In this document: positions 23,001 to 35,840 of the stretch, piece after piece | How the letters are laid out: every line of letters begins with the position of its first letter | Position numbering within the stretch: position 1 is the first letter of the stretch | Assembly: GCF_000972845.2 (NCBI RefSeq) | Contig: NC_040025.1 | Span: 20,267,399-20,331,398 of the forward strand | Length of the DNA stretch: 64,000 bases | Source: Larimichthys crocea | Lineage: Eukaryota; Chordata; Actinopteri; Sciaenidae | Direction: 5' to 3' | Position numbers and translations under genes: made by a program | The notes under the pieces: generated by a model | Told to the model about the DNA's origin: nothing | Database searches by the model: none | What the model saw: the letters and a program-made list of their open reading frames with translations, nothing else

Positions 23001-26000
23001 TGTTCATGGTTTAGCTCAGCCCTTTGGTCCTGTCTGAGTCACCTTTATATGGAATAGGATTGTGGAAGGTGTGTCGTCACCACTTAATAACTCACCTAAG
23101 ATCCTGAACACAAACATGCAGTTTGACTAAACCCTCCATATCAAAACATTTATACTGTCATACAGTAAAAACTAGTCTGAACACTGCTTTAAATTAACCA
23201 CTGCTGATATGTCCATTTTGTTTGTCTGCTAGTATATGTTCCTAAAGATTATATGAAGTCCCAGTGGAGTCTAAAACATCATCAGCAAACATCAGATTTT
23301 GGTGTCAGTCAATATCAAATGCTTGATTAGATCATTTTGGTTCAATATTTAAGAAGTAGGGAGACATTTGTCATAGAGGAGAGATGCAACAGGAGTCTTA
23401 ATAGACCAGAATGCAGCATATGTTTTATTTTGTGTTGGAGATATGTCTGTTTCACTTTCTTCATTTTGAAGGGTTAGGGTTAACCCTAACTTCATTACTG
23501 CTTCACTGGGTTCTTCTGTGTATGAAACACAGTTGAATACAGAGACCATTTCTCTGGATGTTGTTAAAAGGAATATGGGGAAATGTAGGAAATTATCAAA
23601 TTCACAAGGTGAAAAAATCTGGATGAAGTAAAGTAAAAACCTTCATGAAAAAGAGTAACAGTTACAGTAAGAGTTACAGTGTGGGTTTTTTCTTGACATG
23701 TTGCAAATGTGAATTGCTCCATCACATGTATATGTTTATGTGTGTGTGTGTGGTCATTTGACAGGCCATTTTTGAGATTATGACCTCAGAGCATTCGTAC
23801 CTGCACAGCCTGGGCATCCTGGTGCGTCACTTCAAGAGCAATGAAGCTCTGAGGAAGACTATGACGGCCACAGAGCACCATCACCTCTTCTCCAACATCT
23901 CTGTCATCCAGCGAGTCAGCCAACGGTGGGAACAACACTTTGTTTGTTTGTTTGTGTGTGTGTGTGTGTGTGTGTGCGTGTGTGTGTGTGTGTGTTTGGT
24001 GATGGAAAAACTAGCTGTGGGGAAGGTTAATCGCCTCATAATAGGGTCTGAAGATGCTATCAGCATGTGACGCTGTTTAATAGACTGTTTATCTACATTC
24101 AGTTAAATCTTTCTTTGCATACTTTACAAGCTGTTTGTTGAACTGTAACTGTAACTCTTTACAGTTTGCGTTGTGTTCCCACTGAGATTTGGTTTCAAGC
24201 AGTAAACTGGTTCATTTAAAGTTTCAGATAGAATATTTGCCCTTAGCATGCCTTTTAGTATCCTGTAGGCTCCGACATGTTAAGGCACGCTAACCAAACT
24301 GGTTCTGCTGCCTGTTTGCCCTGAGTGGTATTCCCATGTTTTAAGATGATAATGTGCTCAGGAGCAGCCTGTGTTGCTCTGTGTATTGGCTTCTTTAGTT
24401 TGAATGAGAATAAATCCACTGTTGGCAGCAAGTGAAGTAGTTTCTGTTTTTACATAAAACCTGATTTGTCAAACGTAGACGGCAGAAGGTGACTCTGAAG
24501 CTGCTGTGCGAATCTGACTTACAGTATCTGTGTGTGAAACCTGTGTTTCTTCCTTCCTGGGTTGGGCTGTTTTCCAGGTGTCATTTTACTTCTTTTTGTC
24601 AAAAAGGCACTTACTGTAGGGTGTGGCTGAAAGACATTTATGATGTTGATACTGCTAATAATAGAAAGCATTTACAAAGCTTTGGCAGAAGGGATCAAAC
24701 GGATTTTATAGTACAACTAACAGATTTAGCATTTTACTATCAATCAGTCTGCTCTTTTAAGATTATTTTGAACTTTACATGATGCCTATTTGTTTTTTGA
24801 AATGATGTTATGTAAGTACAAAGTGAGATAGAAGCTTACATAATGTGACAATTTAAAGTTTATATTAGATTGTTGTGCGTGTCGGCTTGAGCAGTGAAAT
24901 GAAAACACTGATAAATTCATCTGTACGCTGATGATCCAAATGTTGTAATCACATACCAACATCCTGAAATGTAAAACCTACAAACTGTTATTAATTTCAG
25001 GCTGAACATAGTCTCACATAGCTGTATGCATCCTGATCAGGTAATTGGATGATCAGTCTGTGGGAGGAAAACACCGGTGCTTTCACGTCTTCACTAACCT
25101 CCCCCTCTTTCTCCATTTTCAGTTTTTTTGAGGACCTTGAACGGCGTCACTATGACAATCCAGTGATCCGGGACATTAGCGATATTGTTCAGAACCACGC
25201 TGCCCACCACTTTGAGCCCTACATCGTGTACTGCTCCAACGAGACCTTCCAGCAGAGGACGCTGCAGAAACTGCTGTGAGTAGCTGCAGTAAACTGAAAC
25301 AAGCTGTTGAATGTCTGCAGTATAACACGATAGGGTGAGCTGATCCCTTCTGTCTTTTTGTCCATTAGGACCAGCAACGCTGCATTTAAAGAGACCCTGA
25401 AGCAAATTGAGGGGAGCAGTGAATGTGGAGGCCTGCCGATGCTATCTTTCCTCATCCTTCCCATGCAGCGAGTCACCAGGCTGCCACTCCTGCTGGATGT
25501 CAGTTTAACATTTACTCACAACTTCTTTGGCTCATTTCCCCACAAAAATGAATGTTCACAGTACCTTGTTGGGGATGTAATTCAAGGTTTATTTTTAATT
25601 TAACACAGACACATAGCAAGTGAAATACATATTTTAAAACACTTTCTGATGCCAACCCTGTGGTTTCAAAGCCAGCAGGCTGAGATCCACTTTATGTATT
25701 GTCCCTGAAGTGTATATAGTCATTCAATGAAGGTTGTTTTTTACCTGATGATTTTATTTAAAGGTCCAGTGTGTGCAATTTAGGAGGCTCTATTTACAGA
25801 ATAATGACAGAAATTGAATATAATATGCATAACTATGTTTTCTTAGTGTATAATGAGCCTTTTATATTGACACCACGGGTCCTCTTCCACAGATTGCGCC
25901 ATTTTGAACCACCATGTTTCTACAGTAGCCCAAGACGGACATATTAAACATATAGCTGGAGCGCACTAAATCCTACACAGTGGTTCATAAAGTATACATT

Positions 26001-29000
26001 AGCCATAATTTTGTTATTCATCCACGCTTGATAAGATGGGCGACACTTATTTACGCACCACAGAGACACGTTATTTGGGTGAAATGAGAAAAATATATAA
26101 TGTGTATGTATAAATATGTATGTAGAAATCTGAATTTTAGGAACTCCAGATTCATTTTATGGCACGTACAGTGGTGCAGATGGTTGTTTTGCTTGCAGAA
26201 TAAAAAACTTTTTATTTTGAAAGTTTCTTACCTTTGTTCTCTTCTCACAGACAATCTGCCAGAAAACTCCAGACAAGACAGCGGAGTACTTTGCTGCTGT
26301 TTGGGCGCTGCATGCCATCAGCAAGGTAGAGATGTAGTTAACAGCCACTCTATAGCTCCACATATAAGAGCGGACTATGAAGTTGATGTGTTTACAAGGT
26401 CATCATTATCGTTACGTCATTGTTGTGATTATTACTTCGACAGTTGGTCGCCAGCTGCAATGATGGAGCTAGGCGGATGGAGAGGACAGAGCAGATGTAC
26501 ACTATCCAGAAACAGATGGATTTTGGTAAAATCAAGGTACGAGCCAGCCATATGTTTCTGCGGAAACACCTTAAAAGGAAAAATACTGTAAATATGTGGA
26601 TGTGTATGGATTAAAGCAAGGAATGGATGAAAGCATAGGATTTGGAAAGAGCTTTAGACTGATTCCCCTCGTGTAATAATAATGCAGATCCAGAACAGAT
26701 GAAAATATCTAACATCTAACCCAGTTTTCTAACCTGGACTTGTACCTCTTGTATCTTTGCAGCCGTTTCCTCTGGTGTCATCATCGCGGTGGCTGAAGAA
26801 GCGCGGGGAGCTGGCCATCAGCCATGAAGAGCTCAGCATCTGGAGGGCTTTCAGCCAAAGGAGCTACTACCTGTTTCTCTTCAATGACGTACTGATCGTC
26901 ACCAAGAAGAAAAGGTCAGTTAGACCAAAATACACACAAAGTTTAGTTTGAATCAAGTGTTTACATTGACAGACGTAATTGACACATTTTAATGTCACAA
27001 AAATATCAGCAAATATCCTCCAGTATGTCAACAGTCAACATAATCATTATAATTAAGGTTAAATCTAATGGGATCACTTATGTTGCCTTCAGTTTAGTAG
27101 CCTGACATTAGAAACAAAGCTAGTGTTTTTAAGCATAATGCCTTTTGAATTTTAAAAGTTAAAGGTTCTTTCGTGGACCATACCATGGGTCCTGGATTAT
27201 ATAATTTTCATCAACTTTGTGAGCTTTTTCCTGGTGACTCCTACGAACACTGAGTAGGCCCAGCTGTTGACAGGCAGGGAACATGAGAAACAGAGGAAAG
27301 AGGAGAGTAAGGGGACAGAGAAAGGAGAGAGTATGGATGTGGTGCGTGCATACTTGAGATTCTTCAATCTTGCATTCAGTGTGTCAGCTCAACAGGCTAC
27401 GGCTTTCTGTTTTGAATTAGGGAGAAACCAAACAATGTCAGCTCAGAGAAAGGAGTTGCCCACAACACTGGAGTCATTTTCAGGGTTGTCAAGTACACAC
27501 TGTCACCCTTTCACCCATTGTCCAAGTGATGATGTTGAGGAAATGTTATTAGTAGATAATGCTATGAGAAGAATGTGTGTTAAGAGTAGAATTGTAGCTA
27601 CACTATATTGTGCATTTAAAATCACATAATTTGTGCATATGTTCATGCACATTGGATGAGTTACAAACTGTTTGTCCAGTGAGGAGAGTTTTGTGGTGAT
27701 GGACTACGCCACTCTGGAGAATGTGGAGGTGGAGATCGGGGAGGATGGAGAAGAACGGATGTCTCCGTCTGCCAAGAACAGCTCCAGCCACCATCTCTCC
27801 TTCAGACTGCTGATGAGCAAGAACAGTGAGGGGAGAGCCGAGCATATCTCCCTGGTGGCCGAGTCCAGGTACCGCTCAGTTTTACAAGGTGACATTAGGA
27901 ACAGTTCAGTCTGGAGGGACTTTTTGCTGACAATCTGATTCTGCTTTGTACATGGAGAAATACAGTCTTAGTAATGAGCATTCATGAATATAGATAATCT
28001 GGCCTCTGGGAAACCTGATGCTGCTGTGATTTATTCAAATTCACATTTACTTTTATGGCCTGCAGGGTTTTCCTATAGTAGTAGAAGAGCCAGTCACGAT
28101 AGTCAGCTCACTGTGGCTATTCCAATGGATTCACTGACTAATACATAGACTATAGAATATGTCCATACGTGGTTGATTATAGTTGTTTTTACGGCTTTTA
28201 ATGTGAAGTACCTAGCTCACCTGATCACATCACTCGTTCAAGTGAAAGGTAATAGATTTCCGGCATGACTGATTAAAAACAATAAATTAGCAAGTAAAGT
28301 AATGACATGAATTTTACTACAAATATGTTTCAAGGACTTTAAAAAAGACAGCCAGTTTTAAATTCCTCCAGTTCTGGAAACCAAATCTGATGTTTTGTGT
28401 CTGGCTCCCCCTGCTGACAGAAGTCTTAATGCCAACTTAAAATGTTGCCATTCATTTAGAAGTCATCCCATGTGCAATAAACAACACTGGATTTGGAGTC
28501 ACATTTAACTCTGCCATTTTGTCTCTCCTGCCAAGGGTGGACCGTGCACGATGGATAGTTGCTCTCACAGAACACAAAGAGGAAGGTGTCTCCACTCCTA
28601 CAGCTGGTACGTCAGCATGCTTTATTTACCAAGGGAGTCATTCTTTGAAATACACTTGGAGTTAACCCCGAGACCAGATCAGACATGTAATCTCTAAAAG
28701 TGGCAACTAATGACAAATCTGTTCTCTTTTATGTGTGAATGATTTGTTTGTCGGTCCACACAAGACAGATGGCTTGCAGTCATTTTCCATTTCAAATGAG
28801 TCTGCTACTATTTAAAATGCAATCTTATTCAAATACAGACCTGCATTCTTTTAAACTATTTCCCAATGTTTTCATGATCTATGGGATTTACTAACATTTG
28901 ACTACAAATGCAACAAATATCTATAATCTATCATTTCAGACAAAACAGATGTTAAGCAATCATTCAAATTCCTGTGCATTGTGCCAGTGTCAGCAGTATA

Positions 29001-29730
29001 TTGGGTATTACACAAAATCAGCTATCTTGATCATACAAATACACGCCCTTGTGATGGTTTTTGTAACTGATTCATTTAAAACAAACCTTCACACAGGCAG
29101 CACTCACAGTGGCTGTGCGTAATTAGCAATGTTTTAAGAGTGAGAATGTCTCCGATATTTGATATTACCAAAGGGTGTGCCTTTGATGCATTCCAGGATG
29201 TAATGTGACGTGCTCGGTATTCAAACTTTTTAACATGGTTTCTTAATTCTTCACAGTAGGCCATAAACCTGAAACATGAAATGTATGAAAAATATACTAT
29301 ACCTGACATAAAGGCATTGGTTTTTACCTCTTTTGTGTGCTTCAGGTCAGCCACAGTATGAGGCCACCAAAGCCTACATGCCAAAGGAGCCGGATGAACT
29401 GGGGCTGCAACAGGCTGAGCTTGTCATCGTCCTGCAGAAAGAGGAAGGTGAGGCCCCGTGTGTGTGTGTGTGCGCTCAGACCAACATCAATCCAGATCTT
29501 CATGCTCAATCTTGTGTGCTGTCTTTTACACTTGACATAAAATAATGCTAGACTTCTTATATAGTAACCTAAACTGTGTGCTCTGCCTAGCCTGGTGCTA
29601 TGGAGAGAGAATGCGAGATGGAGAGAGAGGCTGGTTTCCTGCTAGCTGTGCCACAGAGATCACCAACCCCACCGCCATGGAGAACAACGTGCAACGTATG
29701 AAGCGTCTGCGCAAAGAGACCAACGTCTGA
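20052..29730 (+). CDS. arhgef16: Rho guanine nucleotide exchange factor 16
   Basis: A Dbl-family exchange factor that activates Rho-type GTPases at the membrane and cell junctions. Fourteen coding exons: 20052-20618, 20975-21026, 21498-21661, 21923-21979, 23765-23925, 25123-25275, 25369-25498, 26251-26325, 26444-26536, 26763-26914, 27680-27868, 28536-28606, 29346-29447, 29591-29730. They sum to 2106 nt, 701 aa (human about 709). The N-terminal segment carries [20 protein letters not shown] and [10 protein letters not shown], strongly ARHGEF16-like. The DH domain runs from about 281 to 465 ([28 protein letters not shown]). The PH domain is about 490-611 (WLKKRGEL to RWIVALTEH). The SH3 domain is about 626-685 ([16 protein letters not shown]). 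The C-terminus is ETNV, a class I PDZ ligand; remembered human ARHGEF16 ends ETDV. All junctions keep phase. Confidence 0.93.
23471..23490. repeat. Short telomere-like palindrome
   Basis: GGGTTAGGGTTAACCCTAAC: two TTAGGG-type units facing their inverse, in an arhgef16 intron. Too short to suggest a fused telomere. Confidence 0.7.
23940..23997. repeat. (TTTG)n and (TG)n microsatellite
   Basis: It starts about 15 bp after the donor of the arhgef16 exon ending at 23925. The TG run is broken once by CG. Confidence 0.95.
25763..26010. repeat. Interspersed repeat, probably a non-autonomous DNA transposon remnant
   Basis: The block AAGGTCCAGTGTGTGCAATTTAGG, later GGGTCCTCTTCCACAGATTG and CCACCATGTTTCTACAGTAG, resembles a very common percomorph interspersed repeat. 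Family and ends were recalled, not computed. Confidence 0.45.
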
Positions 29731-30650
29731 GTGACCCTTTAATGGCTGTACAAAATAGAAGAAGCACCTTCTGACAGATTGTGCATGCTCATTAATTTTC
29801 TGTTTTTGTTGAGACCGCATTTCCGATGAATCATACTGAACACAGGAAAGCCATTAATCACTGTAGCAATGGTCCAGAAGTCCATTACCAACAGACTGAT
29901 GTTTAGCAGGATATAATAAGCCTCAGAAATGGCCATTAATGCTGTTTTGGTGTCCCAGTGGTCCAAGATGAATACAGTGAAACCACAAGGTTCAAATCCA
30001 GTGTTCGTGTTTCTCTTTAGATTCTCTCAAAACCCATCATTTTAAATTTTAAAGTTAAATCTCAACAAAAATGATTTGTTGCAGAGCATTGTACGTAAAG
30101 ATGTTTTTGTCCACCTATATGTACAGACATTTGCAATAGCAGGATTTACGGGCCAACAGTGGGCTTTTTAGTCCACCTCTCTTTATTAGTATGAATGTAG
30201 ATTTAAACCTACTTGCTGAAGCAAATAATGAACCTCATGCAGCCTTGGGTTTAATAAAAGAAAACAGAGGCTACAAAACTTTATATTATCTACATACTCT
30301 ATAGTATAAGAAGTTGCATGCAAAAAGTGTAGGTGTATTACCTACACTTTGATTTCATGAGTCTTTGTGTCAAATATGCTGTGCAGGGTTTCTTATCCTT
30401 GATTTAAAAAAATGTGACCACAGAACTACCAGCTTTGGTAAAACTTGCCATTTTAAATGCAGTTTGACATACTGTTGAATTCGGGTGATAGGTTACTGCA
30501 TCATACACGTTATATTTGTCTAAATACAAATATATTCATATCTGAATGAAAAGACACCAACTTTATTGTATACCATGTATCAAAGACACTTTCTATGGTT
30601 TGAATCATTGTTCAGAGCCCATATACTTGAAAAATAAAGCCAACACTTGA
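29731..30650 (+). other. 3' UTR of arhgef16
   Basis: AT-rich non-coding sequence after the stop. AATAAA at 30633-30638 is the likely polyadenylation signal, about 0.9 kb downstream. Confidence 0.6.
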
Positions 30651-30953
30651 GACATTTCTCCTGGTTTCTGGACTTTTATTTGAGCTTGCATTTTGTTAAA
30701 ATGTTTGAATACATAAAAAGTTATTTAAAAATGTCAAACTGACCAGATATCAAATTCCATTTTTTCTTTAAAAACCATTTGGTGTAAAAACTTAGGACAG
30801 ATTTAGAAAAACATTTGCTGTTTCCCCAAAACGTTTTGTAGCTGTCACATAAAAATAATGGAAAAAAAACAGGTCTGCATAGATTCTGCAGGCAATCGGT
30901 GGTAATCTGGTCAAATGCATGGTGCAAGCTTGTGACGATCGTCAAGTCAAATC

Positions 30954-30959
30954 TTTATT
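30954..30959 (-). terminator. Polyadenylation signal of ybx1
   Basis: TTTATT on the plus strand (AATAAA on the minus strand), about 540 bp past the ybx1 stop. It lies about 315 bp from the opposing arhgef16 signal, so the two genes converge. Confidence 0.55.
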
Positions 30960-31497
30960 GCTCAGATCTTGTTTGATGTTTCTTCTTGTTGACAAAAAAA
31001 CTGTAAAAACAGAAAGAAAAACAATTAGTCATGCGTTTGTCCACATTCTGCATTTTAAGTCTTTTTGGTTTGGTCATGTTGCACCATGAGTTGCCTGAAA
31101 ATGTGCAGCATCACCAGCATAGCAGAAAAAGCATCCAAAGTCCAGAGCGGCTGCTCATATGGAAAAGAGACAATAGCGAGTGGGCTCTATGGTGCCAGAC
31201 AGTTTACTTTATCAAAGCCACTCCATGATCTCATGCTTTCAATCGTCTACTACAGAGTCTAAAGAGTGCAAATCACAAGCATGCGAGCTTTACTGAGAAA
31301 ACTGAGCAGCTATTACAACTTTAATGTCGTTTCCTAGTATATGCTGTCATCATCCTTGAGTCAGATCTGAATGCAGATATTCGTGCAGCTTAAGTTAATG
31401 GAAAGCATCAAGACTGACTCAGATCAGCCATAATTGAGGCTATAAACTCACCCGGACGATGGTAAAAGATGGTAGGTGCCGGTGGGCAGGTTCTTTC

Positions 31498-34400
31498 CTA
31501 CTCAGCCCCACCCTGCTGGGCCTCGGGAGCGGACGTCTTCTCTGCAGATGGGTCACCTCCTGTCTTGGCCTCCTTGGTTTCCTGGCCGGGTTTGCCACCA
31601 GTCTGTGGGCGTCTGCGGCGGTAGTTGAAGTTGCGACGGGAACGCCGCTGGCGGGGCTGTTGGTTCTGGCCACCTTCGCCGCCCTGATTCTCCTTGTCCT
31701 CCTCACCGTCCCGCACCGGTCTGGGACGGGGTGGACCCCTGGTGTGCACAAGCAAAGAGCGGTAAGCAAACGTGATGTACGTCCTAACTTTAAAAAGGTG
31801 GCAATATCGTGCAAAGAATACATCAGCCACAGAGATCAGATGCAGTTTTAAAGTTTGACATATGCCAAATTTGGATGCACAGCTACAGTTTGAGGTTAGG
31901 CTGCAATAAAAGGAGAGCTTCTCTGGCCAAAACAGGTGGCATTATTTATTTGGGTCCATTTTAAGAGGCAAATTTCAGCTGGTGGGCTATGATCCAGACA
32001 ACCAGTGCTTTACTCTCCCTTTGCTGCAGCCCTGCGTCAATGAAGCCAACATGCAAACCTTGGTCTGAACCTTGGTCGGAAGCCTCTGTAGTAGTTCTGC
32101 CTCGCTGGTCTGTTGCCCTGGTCTGGACCTCCCTGGCTCTCGTCACCCTCACCTCCCTGAAGGTAAACAAATTAAACAACAACAACTGATGTAGCTTTTT
32201 CCCGAGCCAACGCGCAGGCAGATAAACTTCAGAACATTTACTCTGCAGTACACAGTCCTCAGTTGTAATCAACTGGCCAACTTGCCATTTTATGTTGAGG
32301 ATGATTGAAGTGCAACATCAGGTAGCTCCAATATTAGAACATTTGCAAAAATATTGGCAAGGCCCCCGATACACCAAGATCTATTGTTCACAACCACGTG
32401 AGCGTTAGAAATGAGAGATTTTAGAGTTGTATATGACATCATCAAGTGACTTGTCATGGGAGTGCTGGGTGCCTGCTTCAGGATAGAAGCCCTGTGACGG
32501 CGTACCTCAGTCATCTCTTCGCGTGGTGCGTTGGTGTACGGGGGCCGGCGGCCGTAGCGTCTACGTACAAAGTATGGCGGGTAACGCCGTCTTCCAGGGT
32601 AAGTGGGCCTGCGCTGCTGTGGCTGCGAGTCTCCTTCAGGGGCACTCTCTCCCCCATCTCGGCTGCTTTTGTCACGTCCTCCGCTGCCTGGCTCTCCCTC
32701 TCCGTCACTCTGGTAGTTCTCTGGATACTCTCCACCACGGGGAGGCCCCCTTCTCCGGGGATAGCGCCTGTAGCGGTTCCGGTCAGCGGCGTACTTACTT
32801 CCCTGCACTGCAACGCCTCCTGGGCCGGTGACATTTGCTGCCTCTGCTCCCTGTTCACAGTGGCATTTTTATAAGAAATGTAGTTACCCAGATTTACTAT
32901 CTAGAGAACATTTAACAGGATGTACGCTTTTAGTAGACGAAAACAAGAACTCACTTAGCGACAAATTGAAAATGAAACTAAACCGGGCTTACCTTCTCTC
33001 CTTCGACTACGTCAAACTCCACAGTTTCTCCATCTCCAACACTGCGAAGGTATTTTCTCGGGTTGTTCTTTTTGATAGCTGTCTAAAAACCATGAATAGT
33101 TCAGATGTGAGATTTTATATTCATTATTTAAAAAAAAAAATAAAACAAGGATATAATAATACCTACAACTTACCTGGTGTACAAAAACGTCCTCTTTTGT
33201 GTCATTCCTAAACAAAAGCAAGAGAAACACTCAGTTAACTGTACTGTGCTGAGCCGCAAAATGCAACGATGAGCAATCTATGCACAGACTGCAACTAAAC
33301 CAGCAAGTGCAAGGATTAATTACAACAGCATGGAGACCAGCAGACAAATCTTCTGGTCAGCTTTCTAAGCAAATCAGAGCCATAATAGGATTGAGAATGT
33401 TCCTTCACACACACACACAGATAATATCAGGGTCTTTAGGCGTGGGGGTGGGGTCCACTTACCTATTGATAAAACCATATCCATTCCTGACGTTGAACCA
33501 TTTGACTGTACCCAAGACTTTTGTTGCTGCAATGAAACACAATAAAAATGAATTATTAACCAAGTTTTACACTTCCTTTACAATGTCACACTAAAGACTA
33601 CATACTGCGAGTTTAAACGAAATCCTCAAACCATAAGAAACGGTAAAGGAATCAAATAAACAGATGATGAAAAACCAACCAAGGCCACAGATAATGTGGA
33701 AGTTATATTTAACTACCAACTGTCGCTCTTTTTATAGATCCTGATGCTTGGGGATGTCCTGTGCCAGCTGCACTTGGTGTGAGGCATGAACCGAGCGCTT
33801 TATGGGGCCAGTACTGCCTCCACTGTTTTTCATTCAGATCTTAAGATCAGTGGTTATCCACATCATCGGCGCTTCTGTCTCATGGCGCTGGTGCAGTGAT
33901 GCATATTAAATGGTGGTAACAACAGTACGTTTGTGGTGGCTGACAACATTTCAAAGTTCAACTACTACAGACCCACTGCCCCATTTTAAGCCGCACTGCT
34001 CAGCGCTTGGACGTTCACACGTGGTAGAGTCGCGCCCGGATACGTTAGCAAGCAAGCAGCGTATTCAATTGGCTTGTTAGCACGGTGGCTAACTGGGTCT
34101 GAACCATGTGGTTGGATTAAAGCCAACAGGCGGAAACTGCCGTGGCACATCGAGTTAGATTTATTGTGACTAAACATTGTGTACGACTAAAAGTGTGATT
34201 TGGTATCGTGGTTATCAACGAACAAACAATCAAATGGCGAAAGAAATCCGTGGAATCGTTGGGCGGACATTTTGAGTGCCCCCCTCCTCCCTCAGCCATG
34301 TAAATAGCAAACGTTAGCTAGGCTAGGCTACTTTAGCTTCGTTAGCCACCGTGCTGCCACCCCTGTTAAGTAGCTAGGCCACAATGCTAGCCCTAAAATT

Positions 34401-35530
34401 CGAGCAAAATTATACAACCACTGACATTTGTAATATGGTGTACCGTCCATGTGTGATAATTTCGCCAACTACGCTGGGCAGGAGTTTGTGCGTGTGTTAC
34501 GTCTATTTTAAGAAAAAACTACTAACACGGAACCAGCCTCTTTCGTGTGAACAAAGAGACGGCCAGCGGCTAACATTAGCCTGCTTTCGCGTCGTAGCCG
34601 GCTAAGTGGGCAGTGTGAAATAACGTCTCTCACCATGTGTGGTTAATGGTTCAAATATACAGCCAGCGTTAGCGCTCTAACGTCTCAACGTCAACGGTTA
34701 TTGCCGGGCTGCATACGGTTTTTAAGAAGAGTGGGACTAACGGTCGGGTTGTGGCACAACTTCCAACGGCCGTGCATGTGACGGCCGGCCGGCAACATGG
34801 CATTCCGCGGCGGCTGTTGGATTTTAGGAGGCCGATGTACAGGAGATTAACCGGCTAAAACTGGAAACTTACATTTTCCCCATTGTATATTCTCAAACGA
34901 AATAAATCAATCAAAACTGTTAATAATTTACAAGCTATTAAAAAAAACAAAAATTACCAGTTGGTGTTAACGTTAAATATGTAACGTTAAAGCTAGCACT
35001 GATAATACGAGCCATCTTCTAACTGACATTTTTTTTTTAAATTTATGTCGCTAGCTAACTTTTGGACTAACGGCTCTCTAACGTTACTTGACAACGCTGG
35101 GAAATTTATTTTACCTTTGAGTAAAACTTCTTATCGCCAATACCCATATAAATCAACCACTGTTTTAAATCAATATACATGTATACTATACGAAATCGGC
35201 AGAAAATAGACATGAGGCATGAAAATGTGTTTTTCCATAAACCACTTTAAAATATATGCTAGTTAAAAGGCAACATTAGACCGTTAAGTGTGGTAACTGA
35301 ACGATTAATCGAGACAGTGAACGGCTCGTCAACGGCAGCAACCGTCGCTTTTGCGCATCGCCGCTACTATGTCCCAAACCACGTTAGCTAACTTAGCTAA
35401 CAAGCTCATTTCCAGGCTCACCGATGACCTTCTTATCCCCCGCGGAAGCTGCGGCTGCCGGGCTGGATGGGCTCTCCGCATCGGCAGCAGGCTGCGGCGG
35501 TTGTTGTTGTGTCTCGGCCTCGCTGCTCAT
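31498..35530 (-). CDS. ybx1: Y-box binding protein 1
   Basis: A cold-shock-domain protein that binds mRNA and Y-box DNA and packages and stabilises mRNA. Seven coding exons, listed 5' to 3': 35422-35530, 33463-33526, 33174-33207, 32993-33082, 32506-32850, 32059-32156, 31498-31738. They sum to 981 nt, 326 aa (human 324). The N-terminus is Ala/Pro/Gln-rich ([14 protein letters not shown]). The cold-shock domain (about 37-115) has both nucleic-acid motifs, NGYGFIN and DVFVHQ, and the typical [15 protein letters not shown]. The C-terminal half has alternating basic ([24 protein letters not shown]) and acidic clusters and ends [10 protein letters not shown], nearly the mammalian ending. Intron 1 is about 1.9 kb. 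Adjacent to ppih, as in human 1p34. Confidence 0.96.
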
Positions 35531-35699
35531 GGTTACTACTGGTTGGTAATGGCTTCTGCCGGCGGCGGCTCTCTGCTGTGTTTCCCGGTGCTAGATGGTA
35601 ACCTGGGCCGGCGGTGGTGGGGGCTACTGCCTTCGGGCTCTCTGCTTTCCTCTTTCCGCTCCCGTTGCCGATCGAACTGGGCAGAATGAGAAACTGTGC

Positions 35700-35840
35700 C
35701 GGGGAATGTTCCTGGCAGAAGGCCCGCCCAGCTGGCCCTCTAATTGGTTGACTCTGTAACGGATAACAAAACGCGTTTCTATTGGCTAAGACGACTGCCA
35801 ATCTTGTTTGAGCGAAGAGGCTGCCAAAAATGATTGGCTA
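35700..35840 (-). promoter_or_regulatory. ybx1 promoter with clustered CCAAT/Y-box motifs
   Basis: Three ATTGG on the plus strand (CCAAT in gene orientation) are at 35743-35747, 35781-35785 and 35833-35837. One CCAAT on the plus strand is at 35798-35802. All four lie within 95 bp, about 210-310 bp upstream of the ATG. The outer site, TGATTGGCTAA, fits the Y-box/NF-Y core well. No TATA box is obvious. The motifs are visible; the promoter function is inferred. Confidence 0.6.

Noticed and set aside
23465..23495. Interstitial telomere or chromosome fusion point
   Set aside because: Only about two TTAGGG units facing two inverse units; expected by chance in a genome.
26100..26591. 163-codon continuous plus frame
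   Set aside because: It runs through an intron and reads arhgef16 exons 26251-26325 and 26444-26536 in the wrong frame; spliced exons fit the protein.
32446..32874. 142-codon frame on the plus strand
   Set aside because: Antisense to ybx1 exon 5; an effect of the GC-rich Arg/Pro codons of the real gene.
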